This document shows, in pieces, positions 1 through 11,066 of a DNA stretch of 64,000 bases. Below the pieces are notes generated by a model. The model searched no databases. It saw only the letters and a list, made by a program, of their open reading frames with translations, and was not told the origin of the DNA. Where the stretch lies: contig JADGJC010000021.1 of NCBI GenBank assembly GCA_027596075.1, positions 124,001 to 188,000 of the forward strand. The letters run 5' to 3'. Positions within the stretch are counted from its first letter, which is position 1, and the number at the start of each line of letters is the position of its first letter. The DNA comes from Rhizophlyctis rosea. Lineage: Eukaryota; Chytridiomycota; Chytridiomycetes; Rhizophlyctidales; Rhizophlyctidaceae. The translations under genes and the position numbers were made by a program.

Positions 1-177
1 ACATAACCATGTCCAATCGACTCGCGAGCCGCCGGTCTTTGATTTGTCACCGAAAATGCAAAAAGTGAAGCGCTCACTGTTCGATAGTGACATGACACTC
101 GTCCAAAATCCGCGAACATAGGCAGCGCAGACTTGCAAAAAGTGAAGCGTTTGCGTTTACTATCCAGTCAAAGATAG

Positions 178-251
178 CGACCCCACTGGGGGTCGAACCC
201 AGGATCTTCAGATTAGAAGTCTGACGCGTTAATCCACTACGCTATGGGGCC
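178..251 (-). tRNA. tRNA-Arg (anticodon UCU)
   Basis: Read on the minus strand this folds as a complete cloverleaf. The acceptor GGCCCCA pairs with TGGGGTC, the D arm is GCGT/ACGC, the anticodon stem is TCAGA/TCTGA around loop CTTCTAA, and the T arm is CTGGG/CCCAG around TTCGACC. The anticodon TCT decodes AGA (Arg). No intron is visible. It is the only intact tRNA I find in the window. The 5' half of the same tRNA recurs about 340 bp away. Confidence 0.95.
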
Positions 252-588
252 AATTAACGACAATCGACGGCTGTGTGCAAATATATAGGATGGGAGGTAT
301 TGCCACTTTTGGTTATGATTTTCGGCAGTTTGGGCTCCTGGTAGGTATGATCAGCGAGGTGTGGGGTTTTTGTGGTCTGTGACGCGTCAGTGCAAAGGCT
401 TCGGCGTCGGTTGTTAGCAGTCCAAGGCATCGAGGTATCAATGGTTGTGGGGCGTATGGTGTCAGGTGACGTTTGAATATGGATGGTAGGTGGAAGGAAC
501 AGGGTCAATTGCTCCATGTCTATTTAGATCTAACGTGTATATCACACTGATCACGAAATATGGTCCAGTGAAGCGTCAGATTGACTTT

Positions 589-622
589 GACCCATAGCGT
601 AGTGGATTAACGCGTCGGAATG
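589..622 (+). pseudogene. 5'-half fragment of tRNA-Arg
   Basis: This stretch repeats about 30 bases of the 5' half of the tRNA-Arg at 178-251 (acceptor 5' strand, whole D arm, start of the anticodon stem) in the opposite orientation. It breaks off before the anticodon loop, and no T arm follows. It is a truncated tRNA copy rather than a functional gene. Confidence 0.8.
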
Positions 623-1141
623 GTTTTTGTTCAAAGCGAGCTCAAGGCATTGGGTCATTCACAGTTCAAATAGAGACTCCACTGCGATCAGTCATTGATC
701 TGCAATATATAATGGAGTGTATGCTTTCGCTTCCTCAGCTTTTGGCTTCTTACACAGAAAGGACATATGCTGGAATAAGCGGCTGTGTACCGGTAGCTCC
801 CACCAGGCGGTCGAGTAGATACTTGATTGCAAAGAAGATATTCATGACGTATGAAACACACGCCATTGCGCGTCGTGTTAGTTCGTCTCTTCCTGGAATG
901 GAGGATGGTCAGGCAATCTGAACTGTGTTCATTCGGACTTATCGTTCTTGTTCAGGAACGTGGAGGAGCGGGTGCATGAGGGGGGTTGAATAGCCTGACT
1001 TTGACGGGATCATACTGTGCAGGAACGGGTATTGGTGGCAGTCAATGTGAGCATGGTCATGTGCAAGCACCTACCTCACACATTCTCAAATGTCATCTGC
1101 TCACGCCATCGTCCTTGCCACAACACACAACCAATTATTTA

Positions 1142-1216
1142 TGGTCCATGGTGGGAGTCGAACCCACCAGAGTGATCCCCTCACCGCCGATCATTTCCAT
1201 TTGATACCCTTGCGGG
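1142..1216 (-). pseudogene. Decayed tRNA-like sequence with long variable arm (Ser-like)
   Basis: On the minus strand there is a perfect T arm (GTGGG, TTCGACT, CCCAC), followed by an acceptor-like 3' strand (CATGGAC). It is preceded by a hairpin (GTGA...TCAC) placed like the long variable arm of a class II tRNA, and by a degenerate anticodon-like loop containing TGGAA. No 5' acceptor strand complementary to CATGGAC lies upstream, so the 5' half is lost or scrambled. I read it as a tRNA-Ser-like pseudogene; the isoacceptor is uncertain. Confidence 0.5.
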
Positions 1217-1438
1217 CTCAGCCTAGTAAAACAACCTGGCCACCTTCCTGAGTACGAGTAAATGACCCTTGTGTACCCGATCCGGATCAAAGTTTCCAGG
1301 ACAGTGTAGCGGGAAGAAACGAGTTCTTGCTGCCTTCACTTCCATCTGATACCAAGTAGCTTAGCCTAGTAAAATAACCTGGCCACCATTCCAAGTACGA
1401 GTAAATAACCCTTGTGTACAAGGTCCGGATCAGACTTC
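1193..1438. repeat. Two imperfect copies of a ~100-bp element
   Basis: Copy A (about 1193-1290) and copy B (about 1340-1438) share, in the same order, a ttccat-tgatacc block, a gc-t-agcctagtaaaa block, an aacctggccacc block, a gagtacgagtaaa block and a cccttgtgtac...gatcc/gtcc block. Substitutions and small indels are scattered between copies. Copy A adjoins the tRNA-like sequence and copy B does not. It could be a degraded tRNA-derived short element or a local segmental duplication. Confidence 0.7.
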
Positions 1439-1839
1439 AGATCGGTACATAGAGGGCACACTCTATCCGTGACATGGACTTGTTTGAATTGTCTTGGTCG
1501 AGGTGAATGGCGAAAGAAAAATGGGGGAGAGTAGATATCAAACAGGTCAGAAGTTGTGGTATAGGGGATGGATGGATGGTGTTCTTGATGAGAGAAGGTG
1601 ATAAAGGAGGAGAGAAGACAATTCTGAAGTGAGGATGGTGGAGCATCGGAAGTGGGAAAATGGGGAGTAGGCAAAGAAAATTGACGCTGGCCTGGCTGGC
1701 TGGTGGTCGACTTGGAGCAAATTTCAAGCACTGCTGCGCCACCCAAGTTGCGCTCCCAATTTCTCCTCCAGAATTGAACCCAAGGCTTTCCCAGCTTGCC
1801 TCCATCCTCCAAACCCCTCGAAGATCATCGTGTCAAAAA

Positions 1840-4140
1840 ATGCTGCGTCTCGCTGTCAAACGCGTGCACAGCACCTCTCTTCGTAACGCATATGCGTCAC
1901 CAGTGCTTCTTGGGGTAGGATTTCAACCACTTCATATGCCAAGCTCGAAACTCACCTTAACCCCTCACAGCGACCCTTCTCAACAGCCACAACAAATGCG
2001 GTGCGAAAGCCTGTTGCTCTATGACGTCTGATAAGCCGACCTTGCTGACACAATCTCCTTGGTGCACCCTAGGTGTTGAACAATCGATTGAAAGATAGTG
2101 ATCCGGATGTCTTCGATATCATAGAACACGAAAAGAAACGTCAAAGGGAAAGCATCGTGTTGATTGCCTCAGAGGTGCGCATTTTGAGGAATATTGAACC
2201 CTTAACCTCAGCAACTGACTGAACATGTCCTAGAACTTCACCTCTCGGGCAGTATATGATGCGCTGGGTTCGGTTATGCAAAACAAATACTCAGAAGGAT
2301 ATCCGGGCGCTCGGTACGGTTTGTTTACATTCTGTAAATGGTTGCATCATGCACGAATGCGCTTCATGACGTTTACAATTACAGATACTATGGCGGCAAC
2401 GAGTTTATAGATCAAGCGGAGACTTTATGTCAGACTAGGGCATTGCAAGCCTTCAATCTGGATCCCTCCAAATGGGGAGTAAATGTCCAACCACTGTCTG
2501 GTGAGCTTTGTAGAATCTATTGACATCGATAGACCGCAGCGCTCACCCCTTGCGCACAGGTGCACCGGCCAATCTATACGTGTACAGTGCACTTTTGAAG
2601 CCGCATGAGCGACTGATGGGATTGGACTTGCCTCATGGTGGCCAGTAAGTGTGTGAGAGTGCCATGTGTAGGTTCACTGCTGACCAAACGATAGTCTCTC
2701 GCATGGATACCAGACTGACACAAAGAAGATCTCGGCCGTCTCCACCTACTTCGAAACCTTACCGTACCGCGTCAACGAGGAAACGGGAATTGTGGATTAT
2801 GACATGCTCCAGAAAACAGCTATCCTGTACCGACCAAAAATCATCATTGCTGGTGCTAGTGCTTATGCACGCAACTGGGATTACGCACGGATGCGGAAGG
2901 TGCAGTCCATTGTGATTGATGCGACACGACCGGCTCTCAACCCATCCATTCCAGATTGCCGACAGCGTTGGTGCATATTTGATGGCGGACATGGCTCATG
3001 TCAGCGGTATGAACTCAACACTCACTTGTTGTCAATGTGTTGAATGCCAATCAATCCTCAACTGTCCTATGTGATGCACAGGACTGGTAGCTGCAGGCGT
3101 AGTACCGTCTCCGTTCGAGCATTCCGATATCGTCACTACGACTACACATAAATCTCTCCGCGGGCCGCGAGGAGCAATGATCTTTTACCGGAAGGGCGTC
3201 CGACGTGTGGACAAGAAGGGAAAAGGTAAATTGCCGGCGATACATGTGCTCAGATGTTTTGTCGGGTTCTGACGGTACTGCGTACAGAGATCCTATATGA
3301 ACTTGAAAGCCCCATCAACTTTTCCGTGTTTCCCGGCCATCAGGGAGGACCTCACAACCACACCATAACCGCTCTGGCCGTTGCATTGAAACAGGTATGC
3401 GGTCACGTGGCAGTCACTTATTGATGTAGAAAGCCTCTAAAAGATGAAATGCAGGCACAATCTCCCGAGTTCAAAGAATACCAGAAGCAAGTTTTGCGCA
3501 ATGCTAAGCAAATGGAAGAGAGTTTTCGAAAGCTGAATTACGACATGGTGTCCGGCGGAACTGACACTCATCTCCTATTGCTCGATTTGCGAAGCAAGGT
3601 TGGTATGAAAAGGGTACATAACTCAAGAAAGGCTGTAGCTCACGGCTACCACAGAAAATCGACGGAGGCCGAGTTGAGCGAATCCTGGAGCTGGCCAACA
3701 TTGCATCCAATAAGAACACCGTGCCGGGTGATAAGAGCGCGCTTCTACCCGGTGGTCTGCGTCTAGGTGTGTTTGTCGAAAGATGTCATACTCCATCATA
3801 GGTTGAAAACTAACGCATTCGCCAGGATCTCCCGCCATGACGAGCCGTAACTTGAAAGAGAAAGACTTCGCACAGGTTGCCGAATTCATTCACCGTGGTG
3901 TTGAGCTGACACAGAAGGTCAACGGCAGTGTACAAGGTGAGACCCGTTGCGAATCAGTATTTCTGACGTGCACCTCATCGTCGGTCTTCAACAGGAACGA
4001 AGCTAAAGGACTTTAAGGAAGCTGTTGGAAAGGATGGATCGGCATTCCCCGAGATTGGGAAGTTGCAAAGCGAGGTAGCAGATTTCGCTAGGCAGTTCCC
4101 TACAGTCGGGTTTTCGGTAGATGAGATGAAGTATTGGTGA
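1840..4140 (+). CDS. Serine hydroxymethyltransferase, mitochondrial type
   Basis: PLP enzyme converting serine plus tetrahydrofolate to glycine plus 5,10-methylene-tetrahydrofolate. About a dozen exons joined by short GT-AG introns give a full-length protein. It starts at [16 protein letters not shown], a basic, hydroxylated, acid-free N terminus typical of a matrix-targeting peptide. It continues through [28 protein letters not shown] then [26 protein letters not shown], the PLP-lysine motif [15 protein letters not shown] (around 3140-3175), and [17 protein letters not shown]. It ends DEMKYW-stop. All core SHMT blocks are present in order and none is broken. The leader and lack of a shorter start suggest the mitochondrial isoform; family assignment is secure, localisation is inferred. 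Confidence 0.95.
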
Positions 4141-4403
4141 GATTTATCTAGGTTGTATATAGCGTTATGGGTTAAATTATTGGCTATGGTTATGGAAGGA
4201 GCTGGCATAATCCAGCGAACGTTTAAAGTAATCGCTCGGTAGTCAATCCGAAGGGCTTTTGTTTTGTCGAATGCCGCGCTTTTGATCTGTTCAGCATGTA
4301 AGGACAGGAGATAGGTGCATCCGGCCCTTTCAACCATATATACATATTATAGAAGACGTTCCTCGTCCTTTCACCACCTAACAGCCGAACCCCTCCAAAC
4401 ACG

Positions 4404-4790
4404 TTACGTCAACTTCAGCTTTGGATTATCTAGAAACAGCTCCACAAGTGGCTGCCAATCCGTATCATTTCCGTAATTGATGCTTTTGAAAAACGCTCCG
4501 GCAGCGGCTTCTGTTTGGCCGGTGTTAAGGAAGGAAAACGCGAGTAGATGCTGGCCTTCACGTTTTGTGCGCTCGTTGCGAAGTGCGGGGGCGACGCATT
4601 CGATGACGGAGTGGTAGTCTTTCATTTTGTAGTAGCCGCGGGCGGCGTAGAGCCAGCCCACTGCATCTAAATTTGGGTAAAAGCGGTTAGCGTCGGGATG
4701 GCCTACTGGTGAATGGAAGGAAAAGGTACCTTTTGGTGTGAAGCCGATGTTTTGTGTGAGCGTATCACGAACAGACTTGCGTTGGTCCAT
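4404..4790 (-). CDS. Small TPR-like protein
   Basis: The open frame from 4790 encodes 128 residues. A 63-nt segment inside it starts GTACCT, ends TTTAG and has a GCTAAC branch-site match. It may be an in-frame intron, leaving about 107 residues. The product has helix-pair character (WLYAARGYYKMKDYHSVIE, then LLAFSFLNTGQTEAAAGAFF), resembling two tetratricopeptide repeats. No family is recognised and no catalytic motif is seen. The gene is head-to-head with the methionine aminopeptidase and their leaders overlap. An upstream frame on the same strand ends in a TAA overlapping this ATG (TAATG), so the N terminus may be longer if that junction hides a frameshift. Confidence 0.6.
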   Translation of the reverse strand: MDQRKSVRDTLTQNIGFTPKGTFSFHSPVGHPDANRFYPNLDAVGWLYAARGYYKMKDYHSVIECVAPALRNERTKREGQHLLAFSFLNTGQTEAAAGAFFKSINYGNDTDWQPLVELFLDNPKLKLT

Positions 4791-5001
4791 TATATTTGGA
4801 GCGTGGGAAAGGGTGAAGCTGGAAGCGAGTGCAGAAATGCGGCAAACCCGACTTCATCTGCACCCTCGCGAATGCTGTGCCACCATGGCTTATCAAACGG
4901 AGGCGCGATCACTGTCAAAAACTCCATCACCATCCTCTTCTCCTCTTCTTGCCTCTTTCTCTGCGCTTTCTCCACGGTTTCCTCAAGGCTATGTTTACAC
5001 C

Positions 5002-6638
5002 ATGGGAATTACGAGAATAGCACGCTGCGGAAGCAATATTTTCCCTAAACAATACACACGTCGTAACTTCTCTTCCTCCCCAACAAGCAACCTACCTCGT
5101 CTCACCATCCGTCCCACGGCTTCTGACAAAAGAGCCCGCTTTGGCACCTACGATCTAATAACTCCCTCCGCCGCAAACCTAGATACAGCCATACTGGACC
5201 AACCTCACCGCGTCGTTCCACCCCACATACCTCGACCGCTATATGACGCCAAAACCGGTCAACCACCGGAATCCGCAATAGGAGTATTCGAACTGAAGTA
5301 TGGGGAGGACGAAGCACGGCTGCGGGCGGCGTGTGCTCTTGCAAAGGAAATGCGGGACCGTGCCGGGCAGTACTGCAGAGTTGGTGTGACTACTGATGAG
5401 ATTGATCGTATTGGTAGGCTTTGGAACCGTGCTTTTCGCCAACGGGTGGTTTATATTGATTACTTTCTAATTTAGTTCACGAGGAGATATGCCGTAGGAA
5501 TGCTTCCCCCAGCCCTTTGAACTATTATCGGTATCCGAAATCCATATGTAAGACCTTTTCGCAAAAGAACAGCATGTAATCACCCGCATAGAACTCAATG
5601 CCTATTTGGCTGCAGGCACATCAATCAACAACGTTATATGTCATGGGTAAACAATCCTCATATGGTGATTATCTATTTCCAGAACACCCTACTGAACTTT
5701 ACTCAAAGCATTCCGGATAAGTACGCGCCCTTAACTGTGCAATTATTGTGGAGTCCCTGCTCATAACAACACCAGCCGGCCTTTGCAAAATGGCGATATC
5801 ATTAATGTCGACATAACGGTATGCTGTCATGTTTTGCCTTCTATTCATTTGCCAGAGTGCTCTGCTGACATCTTGTGTAGGTATTCCTAAATGGGTGTGT
5901 ATAAGCTTAATTCCTCACCCATTTCACTCGGTGAACTCACAATTCCACTCAGTTTCCATGGTGATACCAGCGCAACATTTTTGGTCGGAGAGGTGGATCA
6001 AAAGGGTATCGATCTAGTTGAGACAACCAGGGAAGCCATGTACCGCGCCATCAGCGCATGTGGGCCTGGGGTACCCTTGAACAAAATTGGAGAAGTCATT
6101 GGGTATGAGCTCCACCGCTGCCAAACCGATGGTACGGTAAGTTAACTCAAAACTCTTTGGATGTCATTAGCCAATTTGCCAGGCAGAGGGGCTATTCAAG
6201 TTGTGAGGAGTTTTCTGGTCATGGTATAGGTAATTGCTGCCGACACTGTCAACTGCGTAACATGTGCGCCCTTCCTTATGGCTCAAACACTTGCAGGTCG
6301 CCAGTTTCATGAAGTGCCACTCATATACCATTATGAGAATGAGGAGGACACCCCAATGATGGAGGGGATGGCATTCACGATAGGTACTTGTATCTGCAAG
6401 TGTGCTTTTGTAAACTGTAAACTCAGATGTCAAGTTACAGAACCAATGCTATGTCAAGGGACCAACGAAATTGTCAAATGGCCTGACGAGTGGACGATCG
6501 TAACAAAGGATGGTGAGACCATTTCATCCTTCCAGTAACTCATTACACCCACTAAATCAATGAAAAGGAGGAAGGTCGGCTCAATTTGAGCATACCATTT
6601 TGATCACAGCAGATGGGGCGGATATTCTTACAAAATAG
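5002..6638 (+). CDS. Methionine aminopeptidase, mitochondrial type (MAP1D-like)
   Basis: Removes N-terminal Met from nascent proteins. Several exons assemble into the family order: AGQYCRVGVTTDEIDRI, NYYRYPKSICTSINNVICHG, GDIINVDIT, a HGDTSATF block (two metal-binding Asp), FSGHGIGRQFHE (metal His), EPML (Glu) and GGRSAQFEHTILITADG (second Glu), ending ILTK-stop. All five expected metal ligands are visible. From ATG 5002 the first residues (MGITRIARCGSNIFPKQYTR) are basic and Ser-rich, like a transit peptide. In-frame ATGs at 4885 and 4738 are alternatives but would overlap the divergent TPR gene. The final exon needs an intron from GTGAGACC to AAAAG, without which the protein would stop early at 6538. 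Confidence 0.92.
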
Positions 6639-6740
6639 CTACTTATTTACACTGTACACGTCGACTGCTACTCGTTGATTTACATATCTACATTTACCCT
6701 ACATACATAGCAAACCCTAGTTTAGTTAGCCAAAGTTCGA

Positions 6741-9700
6741 TTAAGCTCTTGCGACTTTGGCTGTCTTATTCCTCGATGACACAAACTTCCCCGTAGAAAG
6801 CCATTTTGCATACGCCTAGGTAGTAGAACGCAATATAAATCATCATCCCACCGCGGATTGCATGCTTATGCACTCACCTCATATCTGGGCATATCCGCCT
6901 TGGTTCGTCCCAGCGTGCCCCAAACACTACTAGCCTTTTCCACCGAAACCGACTCCACATACGCACTATACATAGCATGATCGCGACTCTCTTCAACCTT
7001 CCCATCCACCACCCCGCCATCCACATTCCGATCTGGAACATATGAAGATGCAGTACCATCCACCCTTCCAACATAACTTGCAAAGATTTTGTAGTCGGGG
7101 TGTGAGGATTCCGCTTCCTGCGTTGGATTGCCGTCAGTTTGGACGGGCATCATTTGGATGGACGAAGCGCGGAATTGGTTGATGTATCTGGTCAGATAGC
7201 TCTCAGTGGGCATTCGTCGTGATCGCCGGGGAGAAATCATGAATGAACCCTCATACCGTTTATACTCCTTCAGCTCGCTGTGAGGAACCTGCGGATCCAG
7301 CAACCTTGTAGCCAATGCACTTGTAGTCCACCAAGGCACCGATGCCTCCTTCTCACGACTCTGACTGTCCCGTCCATCAGTATCGCCACCATTCTTGCCG
7401 TTCTCCGCGCCCGGTGGCGCGATTTGCTTATTCGTCAGCGTCAGCCACCGTTTGACACCACCGATGTTCAAGCTGTATATCATCAGATATCGGGGGTCTC
7501 GCGGTCCTTGATTGGGGCTGCGTACAAAACTTCAGAATTCATTGTCAACAAGCGGAATACTTTGCTACATACCGAGCTGGTTGGGCTATATGGGACAAGT
7601 TTGCGCGCACAGTAAATGGACTAGGATCCACGACATCTTCCTTCCACATCCTGGTTTCATTGAGGATTAGCAAAATGATCGCATGTCACTGCCCAGAAAT
7701 CATCTGGATCTACCTCGTGCTGGTACTGATCATGTTGAACGCGAACAGTCTTCCGAAAGTGGTATAAATCTTGGGCCGATAATACTCCAGAAAATAGTCA
7801 TCTTGCGACGCGCTACTATTGCGCAGCAGGAGATCGTACTCTCCTGCAGCTTGTGCAAATGCATCAGGGGTCCACCAGCGTACGTAACTATAAAACCATT
7901 GATTGATTAGATTTTCATCTTGGCACAACGACAGGAATGCTGCTCACCTGCGCTTGGTACGCTTCTTCCTTGGAGTCTCATTGTGCAAAAAATAATCCGT
8001 AGGCAGGTCCCACAAATGAGGACCACGTTCGTCTGGAACAAAATGTCCAAGGAAGAGATTCATGGCATCCTTGGGATGTGATCAGTCGAATGTAGCATTC
8101 CTGCCATGAATCTATCCTGTACCTGTTTTTCGGCATCTGAAACAAAGCAGATCAGAAACTCTGGAAGCGACAAAGGCCTACTCCAGCTATTTACCAGTGA
8201 ACGAATTGCTGTAGTATCGCCGAATGCTCTCAATCATATCTCGCGAATGACTCGTCCATGGACTGATCTTGCGATAAGTCTCCATGGTGTTCACCAAATG
8301 CGAACCGCCATATTGGAGAGCTATAGTGTCTCCATGATCGTGAAACATCACATTGAGAAGATTGACAGCATCCGAATCAAAGGGTACGGACGGATGTGAT
8401 ATAATTCCCAATGAATACAGCTGAGTGCACATCCGATAAGAAACAAAATTCAGCCCAAGTCGGAATCACTGCAGCTCAACGAAAACATTTCAGCAATTAC
8501 CTGGTATCCTAACGCGCATTTGGCAATAACGAACTGTGCGGCATTGGTTCGATCCAAGCAGTCTATGCAATTGGTTCTCACGACACCATTTTGCCGCCGG
8601 CCAAGAATGCGATTGACTTCAGTATCTTCGCCCATAACTCTAATGGCACTGCGTCAAAAGCCGCCTCTCTATTATGAAGCTGCCGTGGTCTTACTTGGCT
8701 CGCCTCAAGGCATTCATATAGGGTTCTGGCCCGCTGTGGAAGAAGCCAGTTGTCGCTAGTACTTCCTCCGCCAAGTCCTCCAGAACACCAATGACATCCT
8801 GATCATCACTGATTTTCCCTGTCAGCACCATTTTCCACAATCAACCGTCAACAAGCTCTCACCTCTTTGAGGCTCGCGCCATGTCCCATGCAATGTATTT
8901 GATTTTCTTATCTGCCGGCAAGAACTGATTGAGATAGGACACAGACTCGGTGAATTCCGGAAGCAGTACAGCTTCTCGTGGAGTTTTCTCTTTCGTCTAC
9001 GAAGCTTTCCATTGAAGTCTTCTTCTTGAAACGCGTAATGCGAATGTGACTGACCTTGATTAGATTCAAAACCACGATCGGCGCCCCGTATCTCTTGAAC
9101 ATGTTATCGAAATGCAACGCCGCAGCAGAAAAGAATGGATCGACGACATCCACTAAGATGATAGGAGTCAGCACACAATCGTGATCAAGTGGACGCAATT
9201 TTCACTAACATTCAATAGGAGGTTTAGCGGCCATTCCCACAGCGTCCTGACTCCAATATAATGGAATGGATCCTCGATGTTGCACAAACGATGTGTAAGC
9301 AGGTTTGTCCCCATATCGGCCACGGGGTTCAAACAGAGAAGTCGTAGTAGCATCATGTACAATTTGTTCCGTCTCGACATCATTGGCGACGTATCCCTGA
9401 ATCATGCAGTCAGCCAACATGCACATTGTAGGCTGATTGGCGGTGTGCTTGAACCTGATCATTGACTCCGCGCTTCATGAACCGAGCGCCCGCGAAGAAT
9501 CGGGATCGTCTTGCTATGAGTGTGACAAAGATGTTGTGACCAAATACCGATATTCCTAAATATGCGTGAGTGACTTGGAGCCCAGCGCCCGCTGAACCAA
9601 TGCAATACTTACTCGACTGATCCACGAAACCATAAATGATGGGCAAGACCCAATCAGACCGCAAGGAGTCGAATCCGCACATCAATAGTTGATAATTCCA

Positions 9701-10533
9701 AACGAACATCTCATTATATCGGAAGTTCTCGCGACCGGGGGGCACGCTCATATTGGCTTGCAGCGTTTGTGTGATGTCGTAGGTATAACTGAAGTAGAAA
9801 TTCTTGCTCAGATCTACTTGGCTGAAGATTTGGAGGTATCTGTGCCAGTCGGTGTTTTGAGGAGCTGTTCATCCTGTAAAGGAAGGCGAAGAAGTGCTCC
9901 CGACCTTGACTCATCAGGCTTCCTATCCAATTTTGCATTTGGGCCGGGGATACTAATAAGCATGGTATCATCGATATGGTAGACGTAGTGGCCGCCAATC
10001 AGAGCGACGGCACTCCGTTTGGTGATCAGGATGATGTAGTACCCTTCCAAGAACTGCACGAAGCCTGGTCCAAACCCCATTGTTAGGCTGCGCATGCAGC
10101 AGTGCTGTTTTCATAACACGCACCTACGATCCCAAAGAACGAGGTCACTTTGTGCAGACCGCCCGAACTTCGGTTCCCGTCTTCTATCATGGCCAATAGC
10201 TCCACAACTTCCTGTTTGGAGTATACAACCTCATCATCCGTAACGTTCAATTCTGAGACAGCGGTTCGATCAATCTTCAACACACGAAAGTGGTCGTCCC
10301 CCTGGTTTGATCCAACCACATAGAAGCGCTGCAGAGGAGGACACGTCAAAGACTATGTCGCAAAAGATACGCACACTCGCGTATTGTCGTTACCGTCTTG
10401 GTTTCATACAAAGTGAACTTGCTGTGAGACGGAGGAGAGTTAACTTATTAGGTCCGTGAGACACAAGCGGAGCAAGTCCATACTTCAGAACCAAGCGTCG
10501 CTCGGACTGGAAGTGCTCCATTTGCTTTCCCAT
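6741..10533 (-). CDS. FIG4: FIG4/SAC-domain polyphosphoinositide phosphatase
   Basis: SAC-family 5-phosphatase for PI(3,5)P2, acting with PIKfyve/Fab1 and VAC14 on endosome/vacuole membranes. The first exon begins [17 protein letters not shown] and splices to FTLYETKT, then [29 protein letters not shown], and [20 protein letters not shown]: the FIG4 N-terminal SAC order. The catalytic CX5R signature CIDCLDR lies at 8549-8569 within [18 protein letters not shown], intact. A long C-terminal region follows, through the exon at 6866-7483, and the last short exon ends [16 protein letters not shown]. More than a dozen introns are present. FIG4 is preferred over SAC1 because I see no C-terminal membrane spans. 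Confidence 0.9.
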
Positions 10534-11066
10534 GGTGCCGTACACAGGAATATTTAGGTGAGTCGTCTTATTCTGATGTGCTCCGTCAGCCGTCTCTGTG
10601 CATGGCTAGGGCAGGCATCTTCTGCGGATGAAGTTATTGTTTGACCGCTTGCAAAAGGCAGCCTCACGATTGGATTTCCGCGGGTGGGAAGGAATGGGAA
10701 GGAGAAGGGGGTGGGCGGAGGACCGGTGGGGCGATGAGGACGGAGCCTACTGCGGGTGGCGGCAAGGCTTGCTGCGGCTGGTCTTTTCACAGGTCCGATC
10801 ACCACGCGTTCCGGGGTTTGAGAACCCCTAAAAATTCCGCAGCACCCATCAGTTTGAACTCCTTTGGCCATCAAATCCGACGTGCGACAGCTTGAGGAGT
10901 TTAAGGCTGACATGAGCCGCCTCATAGCAGCGTGAATCAACAAAGGTGCACAAATGAGCGCCTGCTGCGAAACTGTAGCTAGCGGGGAGCGGGCGATGTA
11001 CTACATTGTGTCGGCCACAATTCCAATGAGGATTTACAAATGCAACTGAAGTCCCATTTCACCTAT
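10534..11066. other. Intergenic; FIG4 promoter side
   Basis: Open frames at 10628-10895 (+) and 10554-10943 (-) overlap each other in a G-rich stretch and have no recognisable motif or splice partners. I see no gene here. The segment next to 10534 would hold the FIG4 promoter. Confidence 0.5.

Larger units (their letters stand above)
252..1839. other. Intergenic region without a convincing gene
   Basis: Apart from the tRNA fragments and the ~100-bp repeat, the open frames here are short, lack splice-consistent extensions and show no recognisable motif. The distal part (about 1440-1839) presumably holds the promoter and 5' leader of the serine hydroxymethyltransferase gene. Upstream of the tRNA, a 16-bp word (tgcaaaaagtgaagcg) occurs at 57 and again at 134. 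Confidence 0.6.

Noticed and set aside
254..517. 87-residue minus-strand open frame beside the tRNA-Arg
   Set aside because: Low-complexity Thr/Pro/His composition, no motif, no splice partners and no homologue recalled.
1142..1480. tRNA with a ~250-nt intron pairing CATGGAC at 1165 with GTCCATG at 1479
   Set aside because: The sequence after the distal GTCCATG has no D arm or anticodon arm, and tRNA introns of that length would be exceptional.
1366..2031. Overlapping open frames of up to 148 residues on both strands before the SHMT gene
   Set aside because: Two minus-strand frames and one plus-strand frame overlap each other; the plus frame simply runs into the SHMT first exon out of phase.
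6866..7083. Alternative 69-residue frame inside the FIG4 C-terminal exon
   Set aside because: Shadow of the spliced FIG4 frame; its Met/Trp-rich composition comes from reading out of frame.
10554..10943. Arg/Pro-rich 129-residue frame upstream of FIG4
   Set aside because: Opposed by two plus-strand frames of similar length in GC-rich DNA, with no motif or intron structure.
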